A stretch of 39,798 nucleotides of DNA from Rubrivivax sp. (GTDB lineage: Bacteria; Pseudomonadota; Gammaproteobacteria; Burkholderiales; Burkholderiaceae_C): contig JAEUPF010000101.1 in assembly GCA_016790425.1 (NCBI GenBank), forward strand, positions 1-39,798, read 5' to 3'. The position numbers were made by a program, and so were the translations under genes. Every line of letters begins with the position of its first letter. Position 1 is the first letter of the stretch. Below are positions 1 through 8,983 of this stretch, in pieces. Below the pieces are notes generated by a model. That model ran no database searches. It saw only the letters and a program-made list of their open reading frames with translations, and was not told the DNA's origin.

Positions 1-648
1 ACGCCGCACGACGTGGAGATCATCAACCCCGAGCACGTCGTCGCGCACCTGGCGCAAGGCGGCAAGCTCGACATGCAGATCAAGGTCGAGAAGGGCCGCG
101 GCTACGTGCCGGGCAACCTGCGCCGCTACGGCGACGAGCCCCCCACGAGCATCGGCCGCATCGTGCTCGACGCCAGCTTCTCGCCGGTGCGCCGCGTCAG
201 CTACGCGGTCGAGAACGCACGCGTCGAGCAGCGCACCGACCTCGACAAGCTGGTGATGGAGATCGAGACCAACGGCGCCCTGGCGCCCGAGGAAGCCATC
301 CGCCAGAGCGCGCGCATCCTCGTCGAGCAGCTCGCCTTCTTCGCGCAGATCGACGTGCAGGGCGCCGACATCGTGATGCCGGTGGCACCGCGCCGCGACA
401 CGTTCGACCCGATCCTGCTGCGCCCGGTCGACGAGCTCGAGCTGACCGTGCGCTCGGCCAACTGCCTGAAGGCCGAGAACATCTACTACATCGGCGACCT
501 CATCCAGCGCACCGAGACCGAGCTGCTGAAGACGCCCAACCTCGGCCGCAAGAGCCTCAACGAGATCAAGGAAGTGCTGGCCTCGCGCGGCCTCACGCTC
601 GGCGCGCGGCTGGAGAACTGGCCGCCTCAGGGCCTGGACAAGCGCTGA
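1..648 (+). CDS. rpoA: RNA polymerase alpha subunit (3' part)
   Basis: The reading frame is open at the left edge, so about the first third of the protein lies outside the window. What remains is the end of the N-terminal assembly domain (with the GRGYVPG segment) and the whole C-terminal domain, which contacts UP elements and activators. The C-terminal domain runs from about [17 protein letters not shown] to the end and includes the helix-hairpin-helix [11 protein letters not shown]. The full family length is about 325-330 residues; about 215 are here. rplQ follows at the usual alpha-operon position. The ATG-like start some gene finders may place at base 13 is only an internal GTG. Nothing unusual is seen. 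Confidence 0.97.
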   Translation, partial: TPHDVEIINPEHVVAHLAQGGKLDMQIKVEKGRGYVPGNLRRYGDEPPTSIGRIVLDASFSPVRRVSYAVENARVEQRTDLDKLVMEIETNGALAPEEAIRQSARILVEQLAFFAQIDVQGADIVMPVAPRRDTFDPILLRPVDELELTVRSANCLKAENIYYIGDLIQRTETELLKTPNLGRKSLNEIKEVLASRGLTLGARLENWPPQGLDKR

Positions 649-708
649 GGGGCGCTTTCCTGCTGCGACGAAAATCGCTCGCTCAGTCGATGTATTCCAT
701 GCGTGCAC

Positions 709-734
709 CCCGCGGTACCTGATCCGGCCGCGGG
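709..734 (+). other. Inverted repeat in rpoA-rplQ spacer
   Basis: A perfect 7-bp arm pair, CCCGCGG at 709-715 and CCGCGGG at 728-734, flanks a 12-base loop between rpoA and rplQ. It lies just upstream of the rplQ ribosome binding site. It has no T-tract, so it is not a classical terminator. A role in RNA processing or translation of rplQ is possible, but chance is quite likely in such GC-rich DNA. Confidence 0.25.
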
Positions 735-759
735 ATCGACATAAGGAAAGGAACGCACC

Positions 760-1164
760 ATGCGCCACCGCAACGGCCCCCGCAAGCTCAACCGCACCAC
801 CTCGCACCGCCTGGCGATGCTGAGGAACATGTGCAACTCGCTGCTCACGCACGAAGCCATCAAGACCACGCTGCCCAAGGCCAAGGAGCTGCGCTCGGTG
901 GTCGAGCCGCTGATCACGCTGGCCAAGGAGCCGACGCTGGCCAACCGGCGCCTCGCCTTCGACCGTACGCGCGACCGCGCCGTCGTCAGCAAGCTCTTCG
1001 ACGAACTCGGCCCGCGCTACAAGGCGCGCCCGGGCGGCTACACGCGCATCCTGAAGATGGGCTTCCGCGTCGGCGACAACGCCCCGATGGCCTTCGTCGA
1101 GCTCGTCGACCGGCCCGAGCCGGCCGCCGGCGAGGAAGCGCCGAAGTCCGCCGAGGCGAGCTGA
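760..1164 (+). CDS. rplQ: 50S ribosomal protein L17
   Basis: This 134-residue protein is a structural component of the large ribosomal subunit. It begins with the family signature [12 protein letters not shown] and continues with the conserved [10 protein letters not shown] and [14 protein letters not shown] segments. It ends after the conserved [12 protein letters not shown] and [11 protein letters not shown] stretches, with a short Ala/Glu-rich tail typical of betaproteobacteria. The start is supported by an AAGGAAAG ribosome binding site at 743-750. It is the last gene of the alpha operon, 111 bases after rpoA. Length and motifs are normal. Confidence 0.98.
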   Translation: MRHRNGPRKLNRTTSHRLAMLRNMCNSLLTHEAIKTTLPKAKELRSVVEPLITLAKEPTLANRRLAFDRTRDRAVVSKLFDELGPRYKARPGGYTRILKMGFRVGDNAPMAFVELVDRPEPAAGEEAPKSAEAS

Positions 1165-1218
1165 AGCGCGGCGCGGCGGCGCGCCGCGGGCGCGCCCCGA
1201 AGCGCACCCGGAGCGCCC

Positions 1219-1273
1219 TTCAAGCGCGCTTCAAGCGCCCTTCAAGCGGCCTTCAAGCAACCCTCAAGCGCCC
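1219..1273 (+). repeat. 11-bp tandem repeat, five copies
   Basis: Five head-to-tail copies of an 11-bp unit close to TTCAAGCGCCC begin at 1219, 1230, 1241, 1252 and 1263. The outer copies carry one or two changes. The tract fills the space between rplQ and the MazG-like gene and stops 8 bases before that gene's start codon. The 11-bp period is close to one helical turn. No function is evident; it may be the product of slippage. Confidence 0.85.
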
Positions 1274-1281
1274 GACCCGAC

Positions 1282-1659
1282 ATGCCACAGGTCATGTCGA
1301 AGCTCGTCGACGTCGCCGGCCTGCAGGAAGCCGTCGCCCGTTTCGTGCGCGAACGCGAGTGGGAGCCGTTCCATTCGCCGAAGAACCTGGCGATGGCGCT
1401 CACTGGCGAGGTGGGTGAACTGGTCGAGTTGTTCCAGTGGCTCAGCGAGAGCGCTTCGCATGAAGTGGCGCGCAACCCCGCCACGGCGCGCGCGGTGCGC
1501 GACGAACTGGCCGATGTGCTGATCTACTTCGTGCGCCTGGCCGCGGTGCTGGAAGTCGACCTCGACGAGGCCGTGCGCAGCAAGCTCGCCTCCAACGAGC
1601 GCCGCTACCCCGTCGCCAGCGCCCGCGGCAACTCGCGCAAGGCGCCTCGTGAAGGCTGA
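1282..1659 (+). CDS. MazG-like nucleotide pyrophosphohydrolase
   Basis: This 125-residue protein belongs to the all-alpha NTP pyrophosphatase superfamily, closest in layout to the small single-domain dCTPase/RS21-C6 type. Such enzymes hydrolyse dNTPs to dNMP and pyrophosphate and clean the nucleotide pool. The metal-binding EXXE...EXXD signature is complete: E43 and E46 in LTGEVGELVELFQW, then E75 and D78 in DELADVLIYFVRLA. An alternative start is the ATG 12 bases downstream (1294). The tail after residue 110 is basic and probably disordered. It stands alone between the ribosomal operon and the T6SS genes, so a T6SS role is not implied. The exact substrate cannot be told from sequence. Confidence 0.85.
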   Translation: MPQVMSKLVDVAGLQEAVARFVREREWEPFHSPKNLAMALTGEVGELVELFQWLSESASHEVARNPATARAVRDELADVLIYFVRLAAVLEVDLDEAVRSKLASNERRYPVASARGNSRKAPREG

Positions 1660-1670
1660 AGAAGGCTGAA
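1651..1670 (+). repeat. 10-bp perfect tandem duplication at a stop codon
   Basis: GAAGGCTGAA occurs twice in direct succession (1651-1660 and 1661-1670). The first copy contains the TGA stop of the MazG-like gene, and the second lies in the spacer. It is one of several short duplications found at gene ends in this window. Confidence 0.85.
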
Positions 1671-1856
1671 CGGCGGCGCGCCCATGGCGCGGCCGTGTGA
1701 GGCGATCGAACCACCCCGGCCTCGGGCCCTCGGGCCGGTGCGAGGTGCGCCGGCCGCGCCGCCCCTCCCCTTGTGGAGGCGCGACGGCCTGCGCACCGGC
1801 GGCGGGTTACCTAAGTCACGCGGGGCCTCGGGCCCTGCTGGCTATTCTTCGGCGCC

Positions 1857-2417
1857 ATGGTCGAGCGCCTCACCCCCGCAGCCAACCGGCGCAGCGCCTT
1901 GCTGCGCCTGGCCACGCTGAGCCTGCCCGCTGCGCTGGCGGCGTGCGGGATGTTCGGCAGCAAGCCACCGCCGCCGCCGCCGGCGCCACCGCCGCCGCCA
2001 CCACCGCCGCCGACGCAGGTGCGGCAGCAGCCGGTGCCCGTGACCGGCACCGTCAGCGCTGCCACCGACCTGAACCCGAGCGCCACGTTGCGGCCGTCGC
2101 CGCTGGTGCTGCGCATCTACGAGCTGCGCTCCGACACCGCCTTCACGCGCGCCGACTTCATCGCGCTGTACCAGTCCGAGCAGGCCACCATCGGCCCCGA
2201 CCTCGTGCTCAAGGACGAGTTCATGCTGCAGCCGGGCGAGTCGCGCGACTACCAGCGCACGCTCAGCGTCGAGACGCGCTGGCTGGCGGTCTTCGGCGCC
2301 TACCGCAACGTCGAGCGTGCGGTCTGGCGCGCCATCACCGCGGTGCCGGCCGGCCGGTCGCTGCGGCTGGCCATCCGTGCCGAAGCCCAGGCGCTTTTTC
2401 TGACGCTGCAGCCTTGA
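1857..2417 (+). CDS. tssJ: T6SS outer-membrane lipoprotein TssJ
   Basis: TssJ anchors the TssJLM membrane complex in the outer membrane and contacts the periplasmic part of TssM. The 186-residue product has an N-terminal lipoprotein signal with lipobox AALAAC, so Cys30 is the predicted lipidated residue. A strongly proline-rich tract follows directly (residues about 37-52, almost all Pro), then the TssJ beta-sandwich starting near PSPLVLRIYELRS and ending in ALFLTLQP. Order and orientation with tssK, tssL and tssM support the call. The long Pro run between lipid anchor and fold is a spacer and probably needs EF-P for smooth translation (inference). No convincing sigma-70 or sigma-54 promoter was seen in the 197 bases upstream. 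Confidence 0.92.
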   Translation: MVERLTPAANRRSALLRLATLSLPAALAACGMFGSKPPPPPPAPPPPPPPPPTQVRQQPVPVTGTVSAATDLNPSATLRPSPLVLRIYELRSDTAFTRADFIALYQSEQATIGPDLVLKDEFMLQPGESRDYQRTLSVETRWLAVFGAYRNVERAVWRAITAVPAGRSLRLAIRAEAQALFLTLQP

Positions 2418-2470
2418 GAAGCTGCCGCGCGCGGCGCACCGGGTCCGGCTCGAACTGCCAAGCGCGCGGC

Positions 2471-2490
2471 CACTGAACGGCACTGGACGG
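2471..2490 (+). repeat. 10-bp imperfect tandem duplication
   Basis: CACTGAACGG (2471-2480) is followed directly by CACTGGACGG (2481-2490) and then by a partial third copy. It lies in the 87-base spacer between tssJ and tssK, just before the tssK start. Confidence 0.7.
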
Positions 2491-2504
2491 CAACGGCAGC
2501 GGCC

Positions 2505-3842
2505 ATGACCAACCGCCATCGCGTCATCTGGTCGCAGGGCATGTTCCTGCAGCCGCACCACTTCCAGCAGCAGACCCGTTACCTCGAAGGACTGATCGAC
2601 GCGCGCACGCGCGCAGCGATGCCGCACGCCTGGGGCTTCGCCGAGCTCGTGCTCGACGAGAGCCAGCTCGCTGCCGGGCGTGTGGCGATGACGCGCGCCA
2701 TCGGCCTGCTGCCCGACGGCACCCCGTTCTCGTGCCCCGACGCCGACGCGATGCCGCCGGCGCTCGAGATCCCCGCCGACATGCAAGGCGAGCTCGTCTG
2801 CCTGGCCGCGCCGCGCGAACGCGCCGGCGCCACCGAGGTCGACTTCGGCGACGGCCAGGCCGACCCGCTGGCGCGCTTCGCGGTCCAGGAGCACGAGCTG
2901 CGCGACCAGGTGCACGCCGCCGACGACCCCGAGCCGGTGCAACTCGGCGCCTTGCGCCTGCGCCTCGTGCGCGGCCGCGACGCCACCGACGCCTTCGCCG
3001 TGCTCGGCATCGCCCGCGTCGTCGAGCGCCGCGCCGACGGCCAGGTGGTGCTCGACCGCAACTACATCGCGCCGCAGACGCGCATCGAAGCAAGCGGCCA
3101 GCTCTCCTCGCTGGCCACGCTGCTGCACGGCCTGGTGCAGCAGCGCGCGCGCACGCTCGCCGCCTCGATGGGCCAGCTCGGCCAGGGCGTCTCGGAAGTG
3201 GCCGACTTCCTGATGCTGCAGCTGCTCAACCGCACCGAGCCGCTGCTGCGGCAGTACGCCGGCGCGCCGAGCGTGCACCCGCATGCGCTGCACAGCGTGC
3301 TGGCACAGCTGGCCGGCGAGCTGGCCTCGTTCTCGCGCAGCGAGCGCCACCCGCCCGAGTACCCGCTGTACCGCCACGAGGATCTGCAGGCCACGTTCGC
3401 GCCGCTGGTGCAGGACCTGCGCGACTACCTCTCGCAGGTGTTGCACCGCAACGCCGTGCAGATCGTGCTCACCGACCGCTCGCGCGGCGTGCGCACGGCC
3501 GTCATCAACGACGGCGAACTGCTGCGCACGGCCGGCTTCGTGCTCGCCGTGCGTGCACAGCTGCCGGCCGAAGTGGTGAGGCAGCGCTTCCCCACGCTCA
3601 GCAAGCTGGGGCCGCCGGAGCGGCTGAAGGACCTCGTCAACCTCAACCTGCCGGGGGTGGCGATGCGCAGCCTGCCGGTGGCGCCGCGCCAGCTGCCCTA
3701 CCACGCCGGCAGCCACTACTTCGAGCTCGACCGCCAGAGCGAGCTGTGGAAGCAGATCCAGGCCAGCGGCAACCTCGCGCTGCACGTGGCCGGCGATTTC
3801 CCGGGCCTGGAGCTGGAGCTGTGGGCGATCCGGCAGGCCTGA
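2505..3842 (+). CDS. tssK: T6SS baseplate component TssK
   Basis: TssK is a trimeric cytoplasmic baseplate protein that links the TssEFG wedges to the TssL/TssM membrane complex. The 445-residue product begins with the family hallmark VIWSQGMFLQPHHFQQQ and continues through the shoulder segment ending near LFRLV-like residues. The C-terminal part contains LPYHAGSHYFELDR, a conserved head-domain stretch, and ends FPGLELELWAIR. Length matches the family (about 440-450). The start is set by the conserved N-terminus; the upstream ribosome binding site is weak. It lies between tssJ and tssL on the same strand, as in many Burkholderiales T6SS loci. Confidence 0.96.
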   Translation: MTNRHRVIWSQGMFLQPHHFQQQTRYLEGLIDARTRAAMPHAWGFAELVLDESQLAAGRVAMTRAIGLLPDGTPFSCPDADAMPPALEIPADMQGELVCLAAPRERAGATEVDFGDGQADPLARFAVQEHELRDQVHAADDPEPVQLGALRLRLVRGRDATDAFAVLGIARVVERRADGQVVLDRNYIAPQTRIEASGQLSSLATLLHGLVQQRARTLAASMGQLGQGVSEVADFLMLQLLNRTEPLLRQYAGAPSVHPHALHSVLAQLAGELASFSRSERHPPEYPLYRHEDLQATFAPLVQDLRDYLSQVLHRNAVQIVLTDRSRGVRTAVINDGELLRTAGFVLAVRAQLPAEVVRQRFPTLSKLGPPERLKDLVNLNLPGVAMRSLPVAPRQLPYHAGSHYFELDRQSELWKQIQASGNLALHVAGDFPGLELELWAIRQA

Positions 3843-3919
3843 GGCGGCCGCGGCCTGCCCCGCCTGCCCGGCCCGCACCGGCCTCCCGCTGAAGCCGCGA
3901 GACCAGCAGGCAACGACCC

Positions 3920-5299
3920 ATGGCTGCCGACCGCCCCCCCATCGACGACCCGTTCGGCCCGCCCGGCGGCGGCGATCCGCGCACGTTCGTCAAGCCCAAC
4001 CCCGGCGGCCGCGCGGGCGCCGCGCCGGCGCACGCCGCCGGTGCCTACGCTGCCGTGCCCACCGGCGCCGGCGCCGGCGACAGCGGCCACACCGTCATCG
4101 GCGCCGGCGACGCGCCCGTCGATCACGGCCTGAGCCCGCTGCTGGCGGCGGCCAACCGGCTGCTGCTGCTGGTGCCCTCGATCCGCCAGATGCGCAGCGC
4201 GCCCGACCCGGCGGCGCTGCGCGCATCGCTGGCGCAAGGCGTGCGCGACTTCGTCGCCTCGGCGCAGTCGCACGGCGTCGCGCCCGAGCGCGTGATGGCG
4301 GCGCGCTACATCCTGTGCACGATGCTCGACGAGGCCGCGGCCGACACGCCCTGGGGCGGCGGCGGCGTCTGGGGTCGCCACAGCCTCCTGGCCGAGTTCC
4401 ACAACGAAGCGTTCGGCGGCGAGAAGGTGTTCCAGCTGATGGCGCGCCTGGCCGACAAGCCCGCTGCCAACCGCGACCTGCTCGAACTCATCTACGCCGC
4501 CATCGCGCTCGGCTTCGAGGGCCGCTACCGCGTCATCCAGAACGGCCGCGCGCAGCTCGAAGCGGTGCGTGCCAAGCTGGCGCAGATCCTCGCCCAGGCG
4601 CGCGGGCCGTATCCGGCGCCGCTGGCCCGCCACTGGGCCGCGCAGCCGCTGCCGCAGCGGCGGGCGCTGAGCTGGCTGCCGCTGGCGCTGACCGCGCTCG
4701 TCGCCGTGCTGGTGCTGGCCGGCGCCTACGCCGCGTTCTCGACAGTGCTGGCCACGCGGTCCGACCCCGTGTACGGCCAGATCCAGTCGCTGCGCCTGGC
4801 GCCGCCGGTGGCCGCGGTGGCGCAGCCGGCGGCGCAGCCGCGCCTGGCGGTGTTCCTCGAGCCCGACATCCGCGCCGGCCTCGTGGCCGTGCGCGACGAG
4901 GTCGACAAGAGCGTCGTCACCGTGCGCGGCGACGGCCTCTTCGCCCCGGCCAGCGCCACGCTCGTGCCCGAGCGCGAAGTGCTGATGCGCCGCATCGGCG
5001 AAGCGATGGCGCGCGTCGGCGGCAACGTGCTCGTCACCGGCTACACCGACAACACGCCGATCCGCACGTTGCGCTTCCCGTCGAACTGGCACCTCTCGGA
5101 CAGCCGCGCGCAGGCCGTGCGCAGCCTGCTCGTCGCCGCCGGCGTGCCGCGCGAACGCGTGCGCGCCGAAGGCCGCGCCGAAGCCGACCCGGTGGCGCCC
5201 AACGACACGCCGGCGAACCGGGCGCTGAACCGGCGCGTCGAGATCACGCTGCAGACGACGGCCGCCGCCGCAGCGGCCGCGCCGCCGGCGCAGCGCTGA
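3920..5299 (+). CDS. tssL: T6SS inner-membrane protein TssL with C-terminal OmpA domain
   Basis: TssL (DotU/IcmH family) is the inner-membrane partner of TssM and the docking point for the baseplate. The 459-residue product has a Gly/Ala/Pro-rich N-terminal extension (1-65) and a cytoplasmic DotU domain (about 70-225) with conserved ARYILCTMLDEAA and WGRHSLLAEFHNE. One membrane helix follows (about 250-275). The periplasmic C-terminus is an OmpA/MotB-like peptidoglycan-binding domain (about 330-450) with VTGYTDNTPI, LSDSRAQAV and ANRALNRRVEI. This is the 'extended TssL' form, which can anchor to peptidoglycan without a separate TagL. It lies 77 bases after tssK and 40 before tssM. Confidence 0.95.
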   Translation: MAADRPPIDDPFGPPGGGDPRTFVKPNPGGRAGAAPAHAAGAYAAVPTGAGAGDSGHTVIGAGDAPVDHGLSPLLAAANRLLLLVPSIRQMRSAPDPAALRASLAQGVRDFVASAQSHGVAPERVMAARYILCTMLDEAAADTPWGGGGVWGRHSLLAEFHNEAFGGEKVFQLMARLADKPAANRDLLELIYAAIALGFEGRYRVIQNGRAQLEAVRAKLAQILAQARGPYPAPLARHWAAQPLPQRRALSWLPLALTALVAVLVLAGAYAAFSTVLATRSDPVYGQIQSLRLAPPVAAVAQPAAQPRLAVFLEPDIRAGLVAVRDEVDKSVVTVRGDGLFAPASATLVPEREVLMRRIGEAMARVGGNVLVTGYTDNTPIRTLRFPSNWHLSDSRAQAVRSLLVAAGVPRERVRAEGRAEADPVAPNDTPANRALNRRVEITLQTTAAAAAAAPPAQR

Positions 5300-5300
5300 A

Positions 5301-5327
5301 GCCTTTCGAGCCTTTCGAGCCTTTCGA
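5301..5327 (+). repeat. 9-bp perfect tandem repeat, three copies
   Basis: GCCTTTCGA is repeated three times (5301, 5310, 5319) with a partial fourth unit. The tract begins one base after the tssL stop codon and occupies nearly the whole spacer up to the tssM start. It sits where a Shine-Dalgarno sequence for tssM would be expected, and none is obvious. Confidence 0.85.
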
Positions 5328-5339
5328 GCCGCACCCATC

Positions 5340-8300
5340 ATGGGCAAGATCCTCGGCCTCGTCTTCAACCGCTGGACGCTGGGCGCGCTGCTGCTCGCCG
5401 CGTTCCTGGCCGTGCTGTGGCTCATCGGCCCGCTCGTCGCGGTGGGCGAATGGCGGCCGCTGGAGAGCACCACTTCGCGCTGGGTCGTCACCGCCGTCGT
5501 GCTGGTGTTCGTGCTGGCGCTGGTGGTGTGGAAGGTGGTGCGCGCCCGGCAGGGCAACAAGAAGGTCGTCGAGCAGCTCGCCGCGGCGCCGGCCGGTGGC
5601 GGCGCCGCTGCCGAGAGCCCCGAGATCGCCGCCGTGCGCAAGCGCTTCGCCGAGGCGCTGGCCACGTTGCGCAACGCCCGCTTCGGCACCGCGGCCGCCT
5701 CGGGCCAGGGCTTGTGGGCGCGGCTGAAGAACCAGCTCGGCGGCCGCTACCTCTACCAGCTGCCGTGGTACCTGATCATCGGTGCGCCCGGTGCCGGCAA
5801 GACGACGGCGCTGCGCAACGCCGGCCTGAACTTCCCGCTGGCCAAGCAACTCGGCGAACACGCGGTGCGTGGCGTCGGCGGCACGCGGCTGTGCGACTGG
5901 TGGTTCACCGACCAGGCCGTGTTGATCGACACCGCCGGCCGCTTCACCACGCAGGACAGCGACGCCGCGCAGGACAAGGCCACCTGGAACGGCTTCGTCG
6001 AGATGCTCAAGCGCTCGCGCAAGCGCCAGCCGCTGAACGGCGTTCTCGTCACCGTCTCGGTGGCCGACCTCGTCGGCCGCAACCTCATCGAGCGCGAGCA
6101 GCACGCGCACGCCGTGCGCGCGCGCGTGCAGGAGCTGCACGAGCAGCTGCGCATCCGCATCCCGATCTACCTGCTCGTCACCAAGTGCGACCTGCTGGCC
6201 GGCTTCGGCGAGCACTTTGCCTCGCTCGACAAGGACCAGCGCGCCGCACCGTGGGGCTTCACCTTCCCGCTGGCGCCCGCCGGTGCCTGGAACGACAAGC
6301 TCGCGCCGGAATTCAACGCGCTGCTCGAGCGGCTCGACCAGGGCCTCATCGACCGCCTGCAGGCCGAAGGCGACACCGTGCGGCGCGCCCGCATGTACGG
6401 CTTCCCGAACCAGTTCGCCAACCTCGCCGCGCCGCTGGCCGATTTCACGCGCCAGGTGTTCGCGCCGTCGCCCTACGAAGCCGAGCCGATGCTGCGCGGC
6501 GTGTACTTCGTCAGCGGCACGCAGGAAGGCACGCCGATCGACCGCGTGCTCGGCGCCGTGGCGCGCCGCTACCGCATCGAGCAGTCGATGCTGCCGCCGC
6601 AGAAGAGCAGCGGTCGCAGCTTCTTCCTGCAGCGCTTGCTCAGCGAAGTGGTGTTCGCCGAGCAGGGCCTGGCCGGCACCGACCGCCGCTGGGAGCGCTC
6701 TCGCAACGCCTGGGCCATCGCCGGCTACGCGGCGATCGCCGCCGTCAGCGCCGGCCTGCTGGCGGCGTGGACGGTGAGCTGGCGCAACAACGCCGCCTAC
6801 GTGCAGGCGGTGCAGGAGCGCGTGGACCTCGTGCGCCGGCAGGTGCAGGAAACGCCCAACCGCACCACGCCCGACCTGTTGCCGGTGCTGCCGGCACTCG
6901 AAGCCACACGCCGCCTGGCCAGCGACGCCGGCCCCGTGCGCGAGGCCGATTCGGTGCCGTGGTCGCTCGGCTTCGGCCTCTACCAGGGCGAGAAGCTCGA
7001 CGGCGCGGCGCGCAGCGCCTACCAGCGGATGTTGGTGGACGCGGTGCAGCCGCGGCTGGCCTTGCGCGTCGAGGAGCAGCTGCGCGCCAGCGAGCAGCCC
7101 GACTCGCTGTACGAAGCGCTGAAGGCGTACCTGATGATGTACGAGCCGCCGCGCTTCGAGGCGGCGTCGCTGAAGCAGCACATCGAAGCCGACTGGGAGG
7201 CGCGCCTCGGGCGCGAGATCAGCGTCGAGCAGCGTGCGGCGCTGTCGGGCCATCTCGACGCGCTGCTCGAACGCGGCGCCACCGTCTCGCCGCTGCCGCG
7301 CGACGAGCGGCTGATCGAGGCCACGCGCACGCGGCTGGCCGCGGTGCCGCTGCAGCAGCGCGTCTACAACCGACTGCGCCAGCGCGGCCTGGGCGCCGAG
7401 TTCCCCGAGGTCACCGCGGCGGCGGCCGGCGGCCCGAACACGCAGCTCGTCTTCGTGCGCGCCAGCGGCCTGCCGCTGACCAAGGGCGTCCCCGGCCTCT
7501 TCACCTACGACGGCTACTACAAGGGCTTCCAGAAGAAGGTGGGCGAGGTGGCCAGGACGCTGGCCGACGAGCAGGGCTGGGTGCTCGGCGTCACCGCAGC
7601 GCCGCTGGCGCAGGCGGCGACGCCGGGGCAGGCCGTGGCGCAGGCGGCCGACGGCCTGCTCGGCACGCGCGTCGTCGACGACGTGCGCCGCCTGTACCTC
7701 AACGAGTACCGCGACACCTGGCGCGCCTACATCGCCGACATCCGCCTGCAGCCGCTGACCAGCATGGCGCAGGTGATCGAGAAGACGCGCTTCCTCTCCG
7801 GGCCCGACACGCCGCTGCTGCCGATGCTCAAGCGCTTCGCGAAGGAGACGACGCTGCTCGCGCCGCAGCCCGGCGCCGCCGGTGTGGCCGGTTCGCTGGT
7901 GGAGCGTGGCCGCCAGGCGGTGGCCGGGGCGCTGGGCAGTGCCGGCACCGCGCTGGCCCCCGGCGACCGCCTGGAAAGCATCGTCGACGACGAGTTCCGC
8001 CCGCTGCGCGCGATGATCACCGCGCCCGAAGGCGGCAAGCCGCCGATCGACGGCCTGATCGAGCGCCTGAAGGAACTGCAGGTGCACCTCATCGCGGTGA
8101 AGCAGGCGCTGGACCAGAAGACCCAGCCCCCGAGTTCGCCGCTGCCCAACCAGATCAAGGCCGAAGGCGCCAGCTCGCCCGAGCCGGTGCGCAGCCTGCT
8201 CGATTCGCTAGGCAGCAGCGGCGCGCGCGCCGCCAACATCGCCACGCGCGGCTCGCTGGCCGCCGATGTGCGGTCGGTGGTGGGCGAGTTCTGCCAGCAG

Positions 8301-8936
8301 GCGGTGAGCGGCCGCTACCCGTTCGACCCGACCGCGGCGCGCGAAGTGACGCCGGCCGATTTCGCGGCGCTGTTCGGGCCCGGCGGCCGTTTCGAGCAGA
8401 TGCAGAACAAGCTCGAGCAGTACATCGACACGAGCACGCGGCCGTGGCGCTTCAAGCAGGGCGAGAACTCGCTGGGCAGCGACTTCGGCACGCTGCCGCA
8501 GTTCCAGCGCGCCAAGGAAATCCGCGAGGCGTTCTTCGCGGCGGGGCCCGTGCCCGGCGTCAGCATGGAGATGAAGCCGTTCGAGATGGACGCGCGGTTG
8601 AAGGAGTTCCTGCTCGACGTCGACGGCCAGATCCTGCGCTACGACCACGGGCCGCAGATCCCCGTGCAGATCAAGTGGCCGGGCCCGCGCGGCAGCGGTG
8701 TCGTGCGCGTCACCGTGCAGCCCTCCGGCGGCGCCGGCCTCGTCAACGACGGGCCGTGGGCGCTTTTCCGTCTCTTCGATCGCGTGGCCATCACGCCGGG
8801 CAATTCGCCGGAAAAGTTCCGCGCCACCTTCGACATCGACGGCCGCAAGGCGATCTTCGATGTCAGAAACAGCAGCGTGCGCAATCCGTTGCGGCTGCCA
8901 GACCTGCGCGCCTTCCAGTGCCCGCAGGGCCTGTGA
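5340..8936 (+). CDS. tssM: T6SS inner-membrane scaffold TssM (IcmF family)
   Basis: TssM spans the inner membrane and reaches through the periplasm to TssJ. The 1198-residue product has two N-terminal membrane helices (about 13-35 and 48-66) and a cytoplasmic NTPase-like domain with an intact Walker A, GAPGAGKT at 148-155. The Walker B-like region VLIDTAGRF follows. A third membrane helix lies near residues 458-478 (AIAGYAAIAAVSAGLLAAW). The rest is the periplasmic part, with the conserved C-terminal region around PVQIKWPGPRGSGVVRV and WALFRLFDR. Length is typical (about 1150-1250). The spacer from tssL is filled by the 9-bp repeat, and no clear ribosome binding site is visible. Confidence 0.96.
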   Translation: MGKILGLVFNRWTLGALLLAAFLAVLWLIGPLVAVGEWRPLESTTSRWVVTAVVLVFVLALVVWKVVRARQGNKKVVEQLAAAPAGGGAAAESPEIAAVRKRFAEALATLRNARFGTAAASGQGLWARLKNQLGGRYLYQLPWYLIIGAPGAGKTTALRNAGLNFPLAKQLGEHAVRGVGGTRLCDWWFTDQAVLIDTAGRFTTQDSDAAQDKATWNGFVEMLKRSRKRQPLNGVLVTVSVADLVGRNLIEREQHAHAVRARVQELHEQLRIRIPIYLLVTKCDLLAGFGEHFASLDKDQRAAPWGFTFPLAPAGAWNDKLAPEFNALLERLDQGLIDRLQAEGDTVRRARMYGFPNQFANLAAPLADFTRQVFAPSPYEAEPMLRGVYFVSGTQEGTPIDRVLGAVARRYRIEQSMLPPQKSSGRSFFLQRLLSEVVFAEQGLAGTDRRWERSRNAWAIAGYAAIAAVSAGLLAAWTVSWRNNAAYVQAVQERVDLVRRQVQETPNRTTPDLLPVLPALEATRRLASDAGPVREADSVPWSLGFGLYQGEKLDGAARSAYQRMLVDAVQPRLALRVEEQLRASEQPDSLYEALKAYLMMYEPPRFEAASLKQHIEADWEARLGREISVEQRAALSGHLDALLERGATVSPLPRDERLIEATRTRLAAVPLQQRVYNRLRQRGLGAEFPEVTAAAAGGPNTQLVFVRASGLPLTKGVPGLFTYDGYYKGFQKKVGEVARTLADEQGWVLGVTAAPLAQAATPGQAVAQAADGLLGTRVVDDVRRLYLNEYRDTWRAYIADIRLQPLTSMAQVIEKTRFLSGPDTPLLPMLKRFAKETTLLAPQPGAAGVAGSLVERGRQAVAGALGSAGTALAPGDRLESIVDDEFRPLRAMITAPEGGKPPIDGLIERLKELQVHLIAVKQALDQKTQPPSSPLPNQIKAEGASSPEPVRSLLDSLGSSGARAANIATRGSLAADVRSVVGEFCQQAVSGRYPFDPTAAREVTPADFAALFGPGGRFEQMQNKLEQYIDTSTRPWRFKQGENSLGSDFGTLPQFQRAKEIREAFFAAGPVPGVSMEMKPFEMDARLKEFLLDVDGQILRYDHGPQIPVQIKWPGPRGSGVVRVTVQPSGGAGLVNDGPWALFRLFDRVAITPGNSPEKFRATFDIDGRKAIFDVRNSSVRNPLRLPDLRAFQCPQGL

Positions 8937-8983
8937 AGACGCCGCCGGCACCCACGCGGTAGAACGCCCGCACAAGGCCTCGC

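Noticed and set aside
1165-1218. GC-rich palindromes after rplQ as a terminator
   Set aside because: They have no T-tract and such palindromes are common in this composition; no intrinsic terminator can be claimed anywhere in the window.
5244-8087. A 947-codon minus-strand frame opposite tssM
   Set aside because: tssM is certain from its motifs; the opposite frame has no recognisable domain and no ribosome binding site.
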